NCBI GenBank assembly: GCA_963978545.1
Contig: OZ021723.1
Span: 11,330,593 to 11,394,592 of the forward strand
From: Linyphia triangularis
Lineage: Eukaryota > Arthropoda > Arachnida > Araneae > Linyphiidae
Reading direction: 5' to 3'
DNA: 64,000 nucleotides
In this document: positions 22,930 to 34,200 of the stretch, piece by piece
Numbering within the stretch: the stretch's first letter is position 1
How the letters are laid out: each line of letters starts with the position of its first letter
The notes under the pieces: generated by a model
What the model was told of the DNA's origin: nothing
The model's input: the letters and a program-made list of their open reading frames with translations, nothing else
Databases searched by the model: none
Position numbers and translations under genes: made by a program

Positions 22930-23194
22930 AAACCCTGAATATATTTTATTTCATATTTGATATCCTTACGTCAATGCATTTGCAGTGGCTGTACCCGGTT
23001 TTGTCTTTTGCTATTTTAATTTTCATTTATAATTGATACAATAGATCATTTATAAAAGCAACAACATATGTCATTTCATATTATGATCATTTCCGTACCT
23101 ATACTCACGAAATGTCAAGGTTTTATACAAAGTAGTTTCTAAATGCACTCGGTTAGAGGATTGTAACATAGCGAGAATAGGGAATGATCCTTAC
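22930..23194 (+). repeat. Duplicated block D, copy 1
   Basis: Aligns by eye with 27955-28059 plus 28876-29040. Shared words include AATATATTTTATTT, TATTTTAATTTTCATT, AAAGTAGTTTCTAAATG, GATTGTAACATAGCGAG and GGGAATGATCCTTACTA. Each copy shows the empty site of the insertion in the other: copy 2 lacks the MITE at 23197, copy 1 lacks the LTR at 28060. Confidence 0.78.
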
Positions 23195-23196
23195 TA

Positions 23197-23418
23197 TACT
23201 AAACTTCAACTTAACTTGACATCACTAGACGGTAGATCGTCACAGTGCTCATAGGTATTTAATCCATTATGTTCGCCAAACCACAACCCTGTAGAGAACA
23301 AAAGGCCATAAGGTTTGGCGAGAATTATGTCTTCACTCCGCTAAAATGGATTAATTGCCTATGAGCACGGTGAAGATCTATCGTCTAGTGATGTCAAGTT
23401 AAGTTGGAGTTTATAGTA
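23197..23418. mobile_element. TA-flanked MITE, family M
   Basis: Imperfect terminal inverted repeats (about 60 bp) include CTTAACTTGACATCACTAGA and GCTCATAGG and face each other. TA borders both ends, and block D copy 2 gives the empty site (CTTACTAAGG). A diverged relative is at 44233-44474. It ends 28 bp from the donor side of Ig exon 2. Confidence 0.85.
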
Positions 23419-23446
23419 TAGGACTTCCTTTTAACCTATTACCCAC

Positions 23447-23731
23447 CTTTCGACGGCACGATCTCAATACCATGGGACATGGTGGCCAGTGGATCACACT
23501 TGTACTGTCCTCGGTGCTTCCACTCCGCCCTCTCCACCACCAGTTCCATACGCGTTCTGTCGTTGGGAAGCACCTCCTCCCTCATCTGGTAGTCGGTTTC
23601 GGAGGAGTCGATCGCTAGTCCGTTCCTCGTCCATTTCGGGACGCCGTACGATGACTTGAAGCAGGATATGACGAAGGCAGAACCCTCCGAGACGAAGTGC
23701 CGGCCAGAGTACGTCACATCCGAGCTGCAGT
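23447..23731 (-). CDS. Ig-superfamily gene, exon 2 (complete Ig domain)
   Basis: A 285-bp minus-strand exon with acceptor TTCTTCCACAG and donor GTGGGT. It starts and ends in phase 1, the classic arrangement for an Ig-domain exon. Its GC content is well above its surroundings. The 94 whole codons show the Ig fold: FVISCF (B-strand Cys), PKWTRNG ten residues later (core Trp), a long C'-E region, MELVVE, and HRGQYKC in place of the usual DxGxYxC (F-strand Cys). Spacing between the two cysteines, 55 residues, fits a V- or I-set domain. Joined to exon 1 the split codon is G|AC (Asp). Likely an adhesion molecule or receptor; the family is not recognised. The first Cys after the junction (CSSDV) is extra. 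Confidence 0.8.
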
Positions 23732-23734
23732 CTG

Positions 23735-25430
23735 TGGAAGAACAGATTTTGAGAGGTGACGACAGCCTCAGCTTCTTCCTGACCATTAGATTCAATGCTG
23801 TGCTTACTGATTAGCGCCCGCAGCCTACTTCCCAATCACATCCATGGTCGCCCCCAGGAGGGTGCAAGGAAGTGCACTTGCATCCCCCCTAGTTCTTGAA
23901 ATTTTTTAAAAAATGAGAGAAAAGATGTAAATTTCTAGATAAAAAAAGCACATATGATGTTTATACTTTTATGTTACAATGAGCATTTTTTTCTATTAAT
24001 TTAGTCTTTTGTTTCTTTACTATGTCGTTTTTTATAGCTACTTGCGTGACGATTTTTTGGCGCTTGTTGTCTATGATTATTAGAGGCTAATGAGTTGAAT
24101 TCTTTCTTTCTTTTATTGTATAATCATTTCCTGTGTAGTTCTCAAAATTGCAGAAAAATCTATATATATATATATTTTGTTTTTTAAGTCATCAGATATA
24201 CTATCTTGAAATCTGTTTTTAGATTTCAAATGAACATATTCCAATACTGCCTTTGTGTTTCATTTTAAATCTTTTTTTTTTTTTTTTTTCCATTATATCC
24301 AAAACTTGGAAGAAAGAAAATGTTACTCTTCTATATTTTTGCATCTTCGAGTTCCTCTATTCTAAACACTGTCTCTTGAATGCCTTGAGATCTAGTTGGA
24401 TGATAAAAAAATCGTTACAAATATATATTTTAATATTTTCAGTTTTTCCCCCTCTCTCTTTAACAGGGTTGCGCTTTCAAAAATATATACCATGAATTTT
24501 AACTTTTCTCAAGGAGTATAATTTATAATGCATAAATATTAATTAATATTTCTAAAAAAAATTGATGATTTTCTTAAAAATCTAGTCTTGCACGTCCTTG
24601 CAAATATTCCTGGAGTCCATGCTATCAGTTGGTTATCAGTTTGTAAATAAAGTTTTAGTCTAGTAAAGAAAATAAATCATGTTAAAGTAAGTTATCTAAA
24701 ATTTCTTAAAGATTATTTCTAAAAACCCTCTGTGATATGTATGTACTAAATATCTGTATACACTATACATCTCTGTATGTCATTGTATTATTTTACGAAA
24801 AGTGGATTTTAAGATAGGTGTTACAGTAATTGAATTTGTCAAACAATTCATTGAAATGTATTAGAAAATTGGATATACCAACGTTGGGTAATTATAATAA
24901 ATAAAAAAATACTTTGCAGAAGATTGCATAAAAATCTATCTCGTAATCAAGCCGAAAAGGCAGATAACATATCAATAAATGCTTTTTAATGCTTTACGAA
25001 ATAGGAAGACAATCACTCCACAGATATGTAAATGGAGAAAGTGGACACCATTGTGTTTTGAACAATTTTTTTTAAACCTTTCGCTTTATCAATGGCAATG
25101 TCCTTTGTGTAAACAATCTCACTGTCAAAATAATAAAACAAAATGCTGCCTTTTGTGACTATTTTCTCTTTCTTTCTGATCTGGTGTTCGTCACATCTCA
25201 ATGGTATACCCTAAATGGTCAGTGTGTACAAGCTCTGTTTTTGGTTACAGAATAACTCCGCCTTGAGGTTCAAGTCCAAGATGGAGAATAAGGTAAAGCG
25301 TACAGACTACAGATACAGTGAAGATAAAAATTGCTAACGGGGTAAAAAAAGAATGCTAATGGATGAAATCTTTAATAGTTAATCACGTGCTCGAAAACTG
25401 GAGACTATGTTGCTGACATAAAAAGATAGA
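23735..25430. other. Ig gene intron 1, 3' part; nothing further recognised
   Basis: AT-rich sequence with T runs and a (TA)n stretch near 24160. Short frames here have no splice context or recognisable motif. I see no element ends. Confidence 0.5.
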
Positions 25431-25437
25431 TTGAAGC

Positions 25438-25878
25438 TGTGGCGTCATCAAATAACAGATCAAACTTCTGTGCACTGGAGTACTCTTTTGCACAGAGGTA
25501 AAGTATCTATTCCGAGACATCATGGTCCTCGGTTCAAACCCCGTTCGTCGCCCATTGAAAGCTGCATACGCTTTATTGGTGACTGGACTAAAAATGATTC
25601 ATGCTGCCATCTATCGGTGCTTCTGAAAAGGAGACATTTCATCGCAACCAGCCAACACTCACACAACGATGCAACAAGCATCTCAAAAACCTCCAACTCC
25701 GATCAGACATTGATCAACAGCATCGCTCCTTCGTCACTGGGAGGGGGCTATATGTGGCGTCATCAAATAACAGATCAAACTTCTGTGCACTGGAGTACTC
25801 TTTTGCACAGAGGTAAAGTATCTATTCCGAGACATCATGGTCCTCGGTTCAAACCCCGTTCGTCGCCCATTGAAAGCT
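25438..25878 (+). repeat. 315-bp tRNA-like repeat, 1.4 units (two heads)
   Basis: GGCGTCATCAAATAACAG begins at 25441 and 25756, period 315 bp. The head ends in a B-box-like GGTTCAAACCC. The body contains GACTGGACTAAAAATGATTC and CTGCCATCTATCGGTGC, the latter shared with 21541-21958. The second unit again contains only the head. The two heads are almost identical, so the duplication is young or homogenised. A 149-residue frame running through it is an artefact of the repeat. Confidence 0.82.
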
Positions 25879-25880
25879 AG

Positions 25881-26460
25881 ATAACGCTTTAAAGCTATTG
25901 TTAATTTTGCGTCAGATAATTGTTCATTATTGATAAACGATTAATGAAGCAAATTATACGAATAAATACCTTGGGGTGATTAGAATCTTAATTCTTGGTC
26001 TTAAGAGGTATCGTCAAATAACCCGGGTAATCAGGATTAAATTTCAATTTGACCTGAATATATGATAAGAAGGGGAATTCAGTCATTATGCCGAGTAGTT
26101 AAAAGCAGTTTTGATTACCATCTTTTGATTAAACTTATGTCGAGATATTAATAATTTTATTAACTAATGAATTATAAAAAATATATTGTGATATGTTATG
26201 GCATTGAACAAGGGCACTGAACCGAACATTGGATAGTTACGCAGTAATTCAGATTATTTTTTTCTGGCATTTTAGGGGCTCCCAAAATTCGTGGACCCTA
26301 GGTACAGGTCTTGCGAGTCTTATGGAAAACAAGACAATGTTTTCAATCTCGCCTTTGCGCATATTAAGCCCGTCGACGTATCCTTTGGGAGATATTCGTT
26401 AATCATATCAAGAACCGCTATAAAATGTTAAACTAAAAATATATTTCAATTACTAAAATT
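25881..26460. other. Ig gene intron 1; nothing recognised
   Basis: AT-rich, with no supported exon or element end. Confidence 0.5.
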
Positions 26461-27176
26461 TTAATACTTAAAATATCACAAATATATTTAATACCAAAAA
26501 TGTCACAAATATATTTAATACTAAAAATATCACAAATATATTTAATACTAAAAATATCACAAATATATTTAATACTAAAAATATCACAACTATATTTAAT
26601 ACTAAAAATATCACAACTATATTTAATACTAAAAATATCACAAATATATTTAATACTAAAAATATCACAAATATATTTAATACTAAAAATATCACAAATA
26701 TATTTAATACTAAAAATATCACAAATATATTTAATACTAAAAATATCACAAATATATTTAATACTAAAAATATCACAAATATATTTAATACTAAAAATAT
26801 CACAAGTATATTTAATACTAAAAATATCACAAATATATTTAATACTAAAAATATCACAAATATATTTAATACTAAAAATATCACAAATATATTTAATACT
26901 AAAAATATCACAAATATATTTAATACTAAAAATATCACAAATATATTTAATACTAAAAATATCACAAATATATTTAATACTAAAAATATCACAAATATAT
27001 TTAATACTAAAAATATCACAAATATATTTAATACTAAAAATATCACAAAAATATTTAATACTAAAAATATCACAAATATATTTAATACTAAAAATATCAC
27101 AAATATATTTAATACTAAAAATATCACAAATATATTTAATACTAAAAATATCACAACTATATTTAATACTAAAAAT
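26461..27176. repeat. 27-bp minisatellite, about 26 copies
   Basis: The unit ATATTTAATACTAAAAATATCACAAAT is repeated about 26 times with very few changes. Because 27 is divisible by three and the unit lacks stops in several frames, long frames of 227-317 residues open on both strands (IYLILKISQ-type and IFVIFLVLN-type repeats). These are artefacts. It lies in intron 1 of the Ig gene, 134 bp from exon 1. Confidence 0.97.
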
Positions 27177-27309
27177 AGAATGATACATGATTTACAACTA
27201 AAAGTATAGTCTCTTGAGTCAACATCAAGATTTAAATGGAATCGAAAATGGAATATGGTCTTATACGGAACGAAAGTCCATATGGTTGATACATAGATGA
27301 ATAACTTAC

Positions 27310-27379
27310 CATAGTATCCTATCACCAGAACCCATACGAAGAAATTCGCTTTCAAATTAGAACACGTTCCCTTACGCAT
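27310..27379 (-). CDS. Ig-superfamily gene, exon 1 (signal peptide)
   Basis: The ATG at 27379 opens MRKGTCSNLKAN followed by FFVWVLVIGYY: a basic start and an 11-residue hydrophobic core, as in a signal peptide. After 23 codons plus one base there is a strong donor (GGTAAGT, 27309 downward). The leftover base gives phase 1, the phase needed by exon 2 at 23731. The join makes an Asp codon and puts the Ig domain directly after the leader. An AG at about 27403 could be a 5' UTR acceptor. The intron between the exons would be 3.6 kb. The model is inferred from phase and sequence; no transcript was seen. Confidence 0.6.
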
Positions 27380-27486
27380 CACTATCACAGTTATTGTTCC
27401 TGTAAATATGTAATATGTCACATCATTGGGTCACAAAGCACGCTGAAACGCCAACTGGGATCGCCATGTCCGTGGTATATGCTTTT

Positions 27487-27933
27487 TCACCAAACAACCA
27501 GTCCTGCAGATGCGGGAAGAATTCTATTTTCGTCGCGGAAAGTTTTGTGACGAAGTTGATTTAAAAATACGCCATTTCTCCCCCTTTTCATTAAGAAGTT
27601 TTCTTCTTTTTCCTCTCTCTCTGTTGGAGAATTAGAAGAGACGGTCTCTAATTGTTTCTTTTGTCGAAACAAAGCTTTGGAACAAAAGCTTCCAACTGAT
27701 GAAGAAAACGTCATTGCCAGAGTGATGAGAGGATAGAAAAGAACAAAACGAAAGGTTGTCTTGGATGAGTCTAAGTTGTGTTCTTTGCCATTAATAATGA
27801 AGTCCTTGTCACAATCATTCTCTATACTCGTTATGACACAATCTTCTTGTCCAGTGCATTTAGAAACTACTTCGTAAAAAACCTTGAAATTTGGTGAGTA
27901 GGTACAAAAATGATCACCTTGATGAAATGGCAT
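27487..27933 (-). CDS. Open frame of 148 residues upstream of the Ig gene, uncertain
   Basis: Minus-strand frame from MPFHQGDHFCTYSP. It has several Cys in the first 40 residues, one hydrophobic stretch (FVLFYPLITLAMTFSSSVG) around residues 68-86, and then a charged tail (TEREEKEE). An acceptor-like TTTCATCAAG lies at its start. Base composition is higher in GC than the flanks. It could be an exon of another membrane protein, untranslated leader of the Ig gene, or chance. I do not recognise it. Confidence 0.3.
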   Translation of the reverse strand: MPFHQGDHFCTYSPNFKVFYEVVSKCTGQEDCVITSIENDCDKDFIINGKEHNLDSSKTTFRFVLFYPLITLAMTFSSSVGSFCSKALFRQKKQLETVSSNSPTEREEKEENFLMKRGRNGVFLNQLRHKTFRDENRILPASAGLVVW

Positions 27934-27954
27934 AAATTAAAAACTCGAAAATAC

Positions 27955-29040
27955 CTTCTAATATATTTTATTTTATATTTCAAATCCTTAGGTTAATGCA
28001 TATGCAGTGACTCCATCTGGTTTTGTATATGTTTCTATTTTAATTTTCATTCATAATATTGTTACGAATTTTTGTATATTTGTAAATATTTCGTAGTGTT
28101 AATTTTGTAAATAGATAAATTTATGTACATTTTGCATTAGGCAGTGCAATAGTTCGCCTTTAATCTGTTTCCCTGCAATGAACCTCCCAATGCTTGATAA
28201 CGGGTTTTACAGAGGTAACTCTGGGAAGCGAGTTTCAAGGGGCAGGGCATTTAACATTATGGTAATGGGAATCTCGCCAAATTGGCGAGATAGAGCCAAG
28301 TTGGCGATGGTTTTGGCGACTAATTTTTGTCGCCAAATTTGGCGAGAAACCTCTGGGAGTTTCAAGAAGGTCCACGTATGTTCTCAGGTCACCCTATAAA
28401 AGCTCAGGGAGAGCGGGTGATGCAGTTAGTTGACTTGAGTTGTTGACTGATTTTGAGTCACGGAGCTAGTTGTTAGCTGAGTCCGATAGTTGACTGAAGT
28501 TAGTTCTTGGATTTTGAGTCCGTTAGTTGACTGAAGTTAGTTGATTTTGAATCACTGAGTTAGTTGTCTCTCAACGTTCATTGTGAGAGCTGTATTACTG
28601 ACTTGAGTTAGTGGATTTTGAGTCACTGAATTAGTTGACTGGAGATACTGAGCGAACTGTATTGCATTGTCTTTTGCGACGATTTAGCAGTTGTTTGCCA
28701 AGTTTTTAACTGCTGTTTTGTGCTCTATTGAGGTGAAAAGAGCTGTATTGTGTCTACTAGAGCGAGAAGTTCTGGAGCTGTAAGAGAACTGTGAAGAGTT
28801 ATTTTGGAATAAATTTCTGCAAGTTTTGATCTGCTTTGGGGTCAAATCTTTCGAACCAGTACAACGCAACAATATATTAAATAAAAACAATTTATGTCAT
28901 TTCATTAGGTGATCTTTTTCGTACCTAGTCACCAAATTTCAAAGTTTTAATTAAAGTAGTTTCTAAATGTACTGATGGACTAGAAGATTGTAACATAGCG
29001 AGTATAGGGAATGATCCTTACTAAGGGCTTCCTCTTAAGT
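27955..29040 (+). repeat. Duplicated block D, copy 2, split by an LTR
   Basis: Matches 22930-23194 on both sides of the LTR at 28060-28871. See copy 1 for shared words. After GATCCTTACTA it continues AGGGCTTCCTCTTAA, like the flank of the MITE in copy 1. Confidence 0.75.
28060..28871 (+). mobile_element. Solo LTR, family A (best preserved copy)
   Basis: TGTTACGAATTTTTG...CGCAACA, 812 bp, flanked by ATAT on both sides. A TATA box (CCTATAAAAGC, about 28391) is followed by repeated GTTAGTTGA/TGAGTCA-like units and AATAAATTTCTGCAAG near the 3' end. The interrupted block D shows the pre-insertion site. Confidence 0.9.
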
Positions 29041-31094
29041 TAATTTATGAGAGATAGGAGTAGAATATGTTGGATTAGAGACTGGAAATGTCTTTCAGGT
29101 AAGTTATTGAAGGTAAAACTGCCTTATATTTGCATCTCGAATGGGAGATAAACCGGAAAAATATCAACCGACAGCAAGACAATCGAAACGAGATTATGTG
29201 GCATAATCGCTGTCTTGTCTACTCACTTTGAAAAGAGACTTTAGAATAGAGCGTCAGGGAGGGGAAAGGGGGGGGGGGGGCATGATACCGAGACCTCTTC
29301 CGGAATAGGAGTTGGGCTTAGGATATCGCATTGCTGCTGAAAAAGTGGTCCACCTGCTATTGCAAATCCATAGCATTGCCATAATCAGCTTTTTGAAAAC
29401 TTTAAAAAACCAATAGACACGACAGCAGCTGTGATTTTATCATTCATCGAATAATGACGTTTACGTATGGCTATTTCAATTTTGCAGGAGACACAAAAAA
29501 TTCGAATAAAGTAGACAGAAAATGCATAGAAAGGCTTATTTTGGATATAAAGACAATTCCAGGAAGCACAGCGGTATTGGCCAATACAGGTTTCTGGGCC
29601 AATCCATGCCGAAACTCGAGCATCATTCCAAAAAGCTCGATTTTTTAAAATTAAATAAACATATCAAGACCATTAAAAACATATTTTTTTACTTCTCCGT
29701 CTTTTCTTATAGAAATACATTTCAGTATAATTACTCTGCATCAGCGTTTCAAAACTTCCAGTATATTTTACCCAGCACTAAGGGAGATTGGCTAAGATCC
29801 GTAGCAACGGCCAGTCTACAAGGGTCTACATCTGGATTGGCCAGTGTGTTTGTGCTTCTGGCGATATGACAGACGGAAGATGAACTGCATTGACGGATTA
29901 ATGTTTATTTCATTAAATTTTGCTTTTTCATCAATGTCGTTCCACTGAATGAGTGAAATGTTTTCTCGTCAATCTGCCTTGAGAGGAATTTTCCAGGTAT
30001 TCTTCCATACGAGTTGTAATTGTGAAAAAGTTTCCCTGTACCAGTTGAGATTCGTAACTATCTTTAGTCCGAAATTTTAGTTTCTCTTGTAACATTAAAT
30101 CATCTCGAGCAATCTAACCTTATAGCGAACTTAAGTGACGATAGTCTAGGAAGATATTAATTTTATTTATATTCAACAGTAATGTCAGATTGTCAGCGCG
30201 TCGTTACAAATTGTGAAAGTAGCAAATTTTATTACTTTAATTTGGCATCAACAACGGTTACCAGCCCCAAAACTAAAGTATTTATAAGCTCCAAGAGCTC
30301 ACAAATATTTAAACGACACCGGCGGTGCACTTTGAAATGTTAATGGCAGTTGAGTAAAACATGTATATTCTGGCAAAAGTTTCATTATTCTTGCTCCAAA
30401 AAAAGTGGGGAGGAGGGGTGAACACATTCTAACCGAAGTTTATTTGCTTTTTTATCGCTGAACATGTCATCAACTAATGCAGTTAATTATCTCGTTAAAG
30501 TTATCGATGTGCTGTTTAAAATTTTTAAAATTTCATTTGGATTTTATGAGTGCTTTTGTTATAATATGGCATATACTGTATGAAATACAAAGTGCTGTTA
30601 TTAATATCCAAGAATGATCTAATGACTCCGAAAACTACATGCAAGTTACAAACCCATTTAATGTTTTGAAGTAATCTTCATCTACAATTATTGCACTTTT
30701 GTGTTTGGCGGTAAAAGGTTTGAAAACAACTTATAAAGTGCTCTTTTGGAATGTTCATCAATAATAATATCGGGGTTTTCTCGGTGTCTTTGTGATTCTC
30801 AAATCTTATACAAATATCATGAATTTGTTCCATATGGTAAGACTGCCATGTGACAATTTTAAGCAAAAGTTCTAGCCCGACTTCGATAAAGAATTCGCAG
30901 GCTCCTTTGGCATAATAGTAAACACATTAAGGTGTGGAACGTCGCACTGCTTTTAATTGCAAATAATACTGGTCTGAGTTTAAATACTTGCCCTGGATCG
31001 GCGTAACTTATCGTTTGCATTTTCATATTTGCGTTAATTTTTTTAAAAAAATGGCCAGTTTGGCAATATTTTTTGGCGATAATTGTTCCATTAG

Positions 31095-31130
<36 letters not shown>

Positions 31131-31178
31131 CCGCAAAATTGGCGATATGTTTTTTATTTTTCGATACATTTTACATTA
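29041..31178. other. Intergenic 2.1 kb, no supported gene
   Basis: Contains a G-run (29270-29280), an A-run (31100-31127) and AT-rich sequence. A plus-strand frame at 29454-29648 and another at 29522-29869 have no recognisable motif. They look like chance or very old mobile-element remains. Confidence 0.5.
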
Positions 31179-31244
31179 TACACTATCTGGCCAAAAGTAT
31201 CCGGACACCCAGTGGTATGGACTTTGAGCGTCCTGAGGCACATA

Positions 31245-34200
31245 TTAATATGATGTTGGTCCCCCTTTTGCATCGATGACAGCCTGCACACGTTTGGGAA
31301 GACTTTCCACCAATTTTTGATAGGTGACCATAGGAATTGCCTTCCAGGCGTTCATCACAGCTGAAGTGAGTGCTTGCAGTGAAGATGATCGATTTGGCTG
31401 GCTACGTAATCTGCGCTCTAATTCGTCCCAAAGGTGTTCTATGGAATTTAGATCGGGGCTCTGAGAAGCCCAGTCCAGTTTTTGAACACCCATTTCGTCA
31501 AACCACGTCTGTGCAAGCCAGTGGCGGATCTAGGATTTTCCTGAGGGGGGGGCGCAAGATTGTGCCTTAGCCAGGACAGAATTGAATATTAAAAAAAAAA
31601 AGCAAAAAAAAAAGCTATGTTCAAAAAATATGCTTTAAGTTAATCCATAGCCATTGATTGACCCCCAACCTCTTTCGTCACATTTCTGACTTGTTATTTT
31701 AGCGTAAGGTTAGCGTGGTAGCGGTTAGGTATCTTATCGCGTTAACACTACCCTTTTGTTTTTTCATTATCTGTTTTATTTTAAAAACAAATTGTATTAA
31801 AAATGTATCGTGCATTTTAAATATTTTTGTAAGCTACATCCCCAGAGGTATAGATTATACTGAAGAAATTCCAATGAAAGTGGGAACTTGCTACTATTAT
31901 TTGTGACTAACTGACTAAGTATAAATCCTATACTATACTTACATCAAACAGGGAAATCAGTAATTGTACATCAAAATTTAACATATTCATAACACATTTA
32001 TGCAGTGAGCTTAGTAAGTAAAAATACCTTGTTTTACTGGATAATCCATTGCTACACAAGTAATCTAAAGTAATCAGGGGAAAAATTGTGTTTCAAAGAG
32101 AACGTTTTACTAATAATTATAAGTATTATTTTTACGAAGGCAATTGCAAAAAAAATACAATTTAAACATTGAATAATTAGCACAAAACAAATTCCAGTCT
32201 TCCTTTTTTTTTTTTGATTTAGCAAACTATACTTAGTTATCTTATACTTATCCATCGATGGATAATTATAATAGAGTAGTTAATAAAGAAAGAAAAAACA
32301 CTACACGATGTAAATGTTAGTGTATTAGAAGAGCCGAATCTTGCTTTATTATTTAGCTTAAATATGTCAAAGTCTAATATTTTTTTAATAGGTAGAAGTT
32401 CTCTATAGCATCGAATATAAATTGTTTTATATTTCTTGATAAATCTCACTTGTTGACAGTTCATTTTCATATTTTCTACTCTTGTTCTTCAAAATTTTAT
32501 TTTATTTTCAACTTTTCTGATAGAAAATCCTTTTTTTCCAATTCCTGGCTTTTATTTCAGCCAATCAGAGCATTTTTTACATAGATACAATGTTACACTT
32601 ATGTAGTCCAGTGAAAAAAAAATGTGCCACCTACGTGTATAAATAATTTATTCATAAAAGTAAAATTTTTATATAAATCATTTAATACATACCCAAGATT
32701 TATAGTGTTAATAGAAACATGAGTAAAAGTTTCTTTTAGTGAAAATCTCCGAAACTTGATAGAATGAATTCTCGTTGACTATCTGCCAAGTTTCAGCTTG
32801 ATTGGATGGCAGCTAGTGGGTTAGTTATCCTTCCACAGATTTTCCCGCCACAAATAAACAAAATCAAAAGTAGATATAAAGGAGAAAGTAAAAAGCAAAC
32901 GATAGAAACCAGGAGTAACAAAATTTTATGTTAATTTTTTAAGTTAAAGGAATGCAAGTCAGTGGGATCCAGTGTGGTAGGTCAAATAGTTCATTTTAAA
33001 AAAATGAATCCATAAATACAAAGTTTTTATGGTATCCTTTATATTCCTTGCCAATTTTTATGTACAATTGCAATTTACTTAAGCTATTTTGATCTGAGAT
33101 TCAATTTTCATGGTGTTTGATGACCACTGCGAAGAAAATCATCAATTCCGTCTCTTTGACTAATTCTTTTTTTATTTTTTTTATTTTTTATTATTAATTT
33201 TTTTTTGTCCGAAAACATGGTTATTGTTATTGACAACAAGTTATTTTAGTTAGATTTGATAACAAGAGGATTAATTAGTCCTCCACGGATTTATTCCTCA
33301 CAGACACACAAAATCGAAGTTAATTTAAAAAAGGGTTTAAAAATTAAGCCACTAACAACAAAGATTAACTTACTTTTCTCGAAGAAAAGTATTCCCAAGC
33401 ATATGACAAAAATGGGTAATGACAGGTGCATTTCCAAAAATCGCTATAGAATAACTTTTTTAAACTATTTTTTGAGTGCCAAACACAAAGCAATTCTTTT
33501 TAAAAAGTCCTCCACGCCAGTAAGGAGTTCTTTCTGACTACTCGTAACGATTGCTTTCATTTTTAAATCAAATAAATAGTATTTATAATTTCAGAATAGA
33601 AAAAGAAACGCTAAAAAAATGTGTTCCCACTTACTTTTTGTCGCTTGGATGCATTTATGTATTACAACCTACCCTACTCTTTGGTTAACTTCGGAAGTGT
33701 ACAGTTTGTAAACCGAATATAAGTCTCAACACTCTCACCACGCGTTCAAAAATTTCTTTTCCTTGTGCTAACTAGTAAACCACACCACAACCATTTAAAA
33801 GAGGGCTTCAAGGACAAAGACCCAGAAGGGTAGAGATGTTATCTCATTCAGTGTCCAGTGATATTCCTCCCCACGTCCATCCCTTGTGCGAAATCAGGAG
33901 AGAAAGATGACATCCGGTGTATTCCCCCTCCCTTCCCCCTCTTGTGATCGTCTAAAAGTTAGAAGTTCAGAGAGGAAAATTCGCTTTGGTTTCGGCTCCT
34001 TATTGTTACAAAATAAAAGTAAACAATTATTATTTTGTAAAAGAGTTTTTACCTAACTCAACTCCAACTCCTATGGTAAAGTGTTGTGATGTCTTCAAAG
34101 TCAAGGGGGTGGAGGTTTGATTACTTGTACAGTCTTCTAACGTCCGTTTGAATGGGAAGGGAGAGGGCTATAAAAAGAACCTTGAACCAAAAATAAACTC

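Noticed and set aside
25431..25880. 149-residue frame with an internal repeated peptide
   Set aside because: It follows the 315-bp tRNA-like repeat; the repeated peptide is the duplicated head.
26461..27176. CRISPR-like repeat array
   Set aside because: Repeats are directly adjacent with no spacers, in a eukaryotic intron.
26433..27421. Open frames of 227, 251 and 317 residues on both strands
   Set aside because: All are produced by the 27-bp minisatellite, whose unit length is a multiple of three. Simultaneous open frames on both strands show they are artefacts.
29454..29869. Possible exon preceded by TTTTGCAG
   Set aside because: No recognisable domain, no convincing donor, and no partner exon in phase was found.
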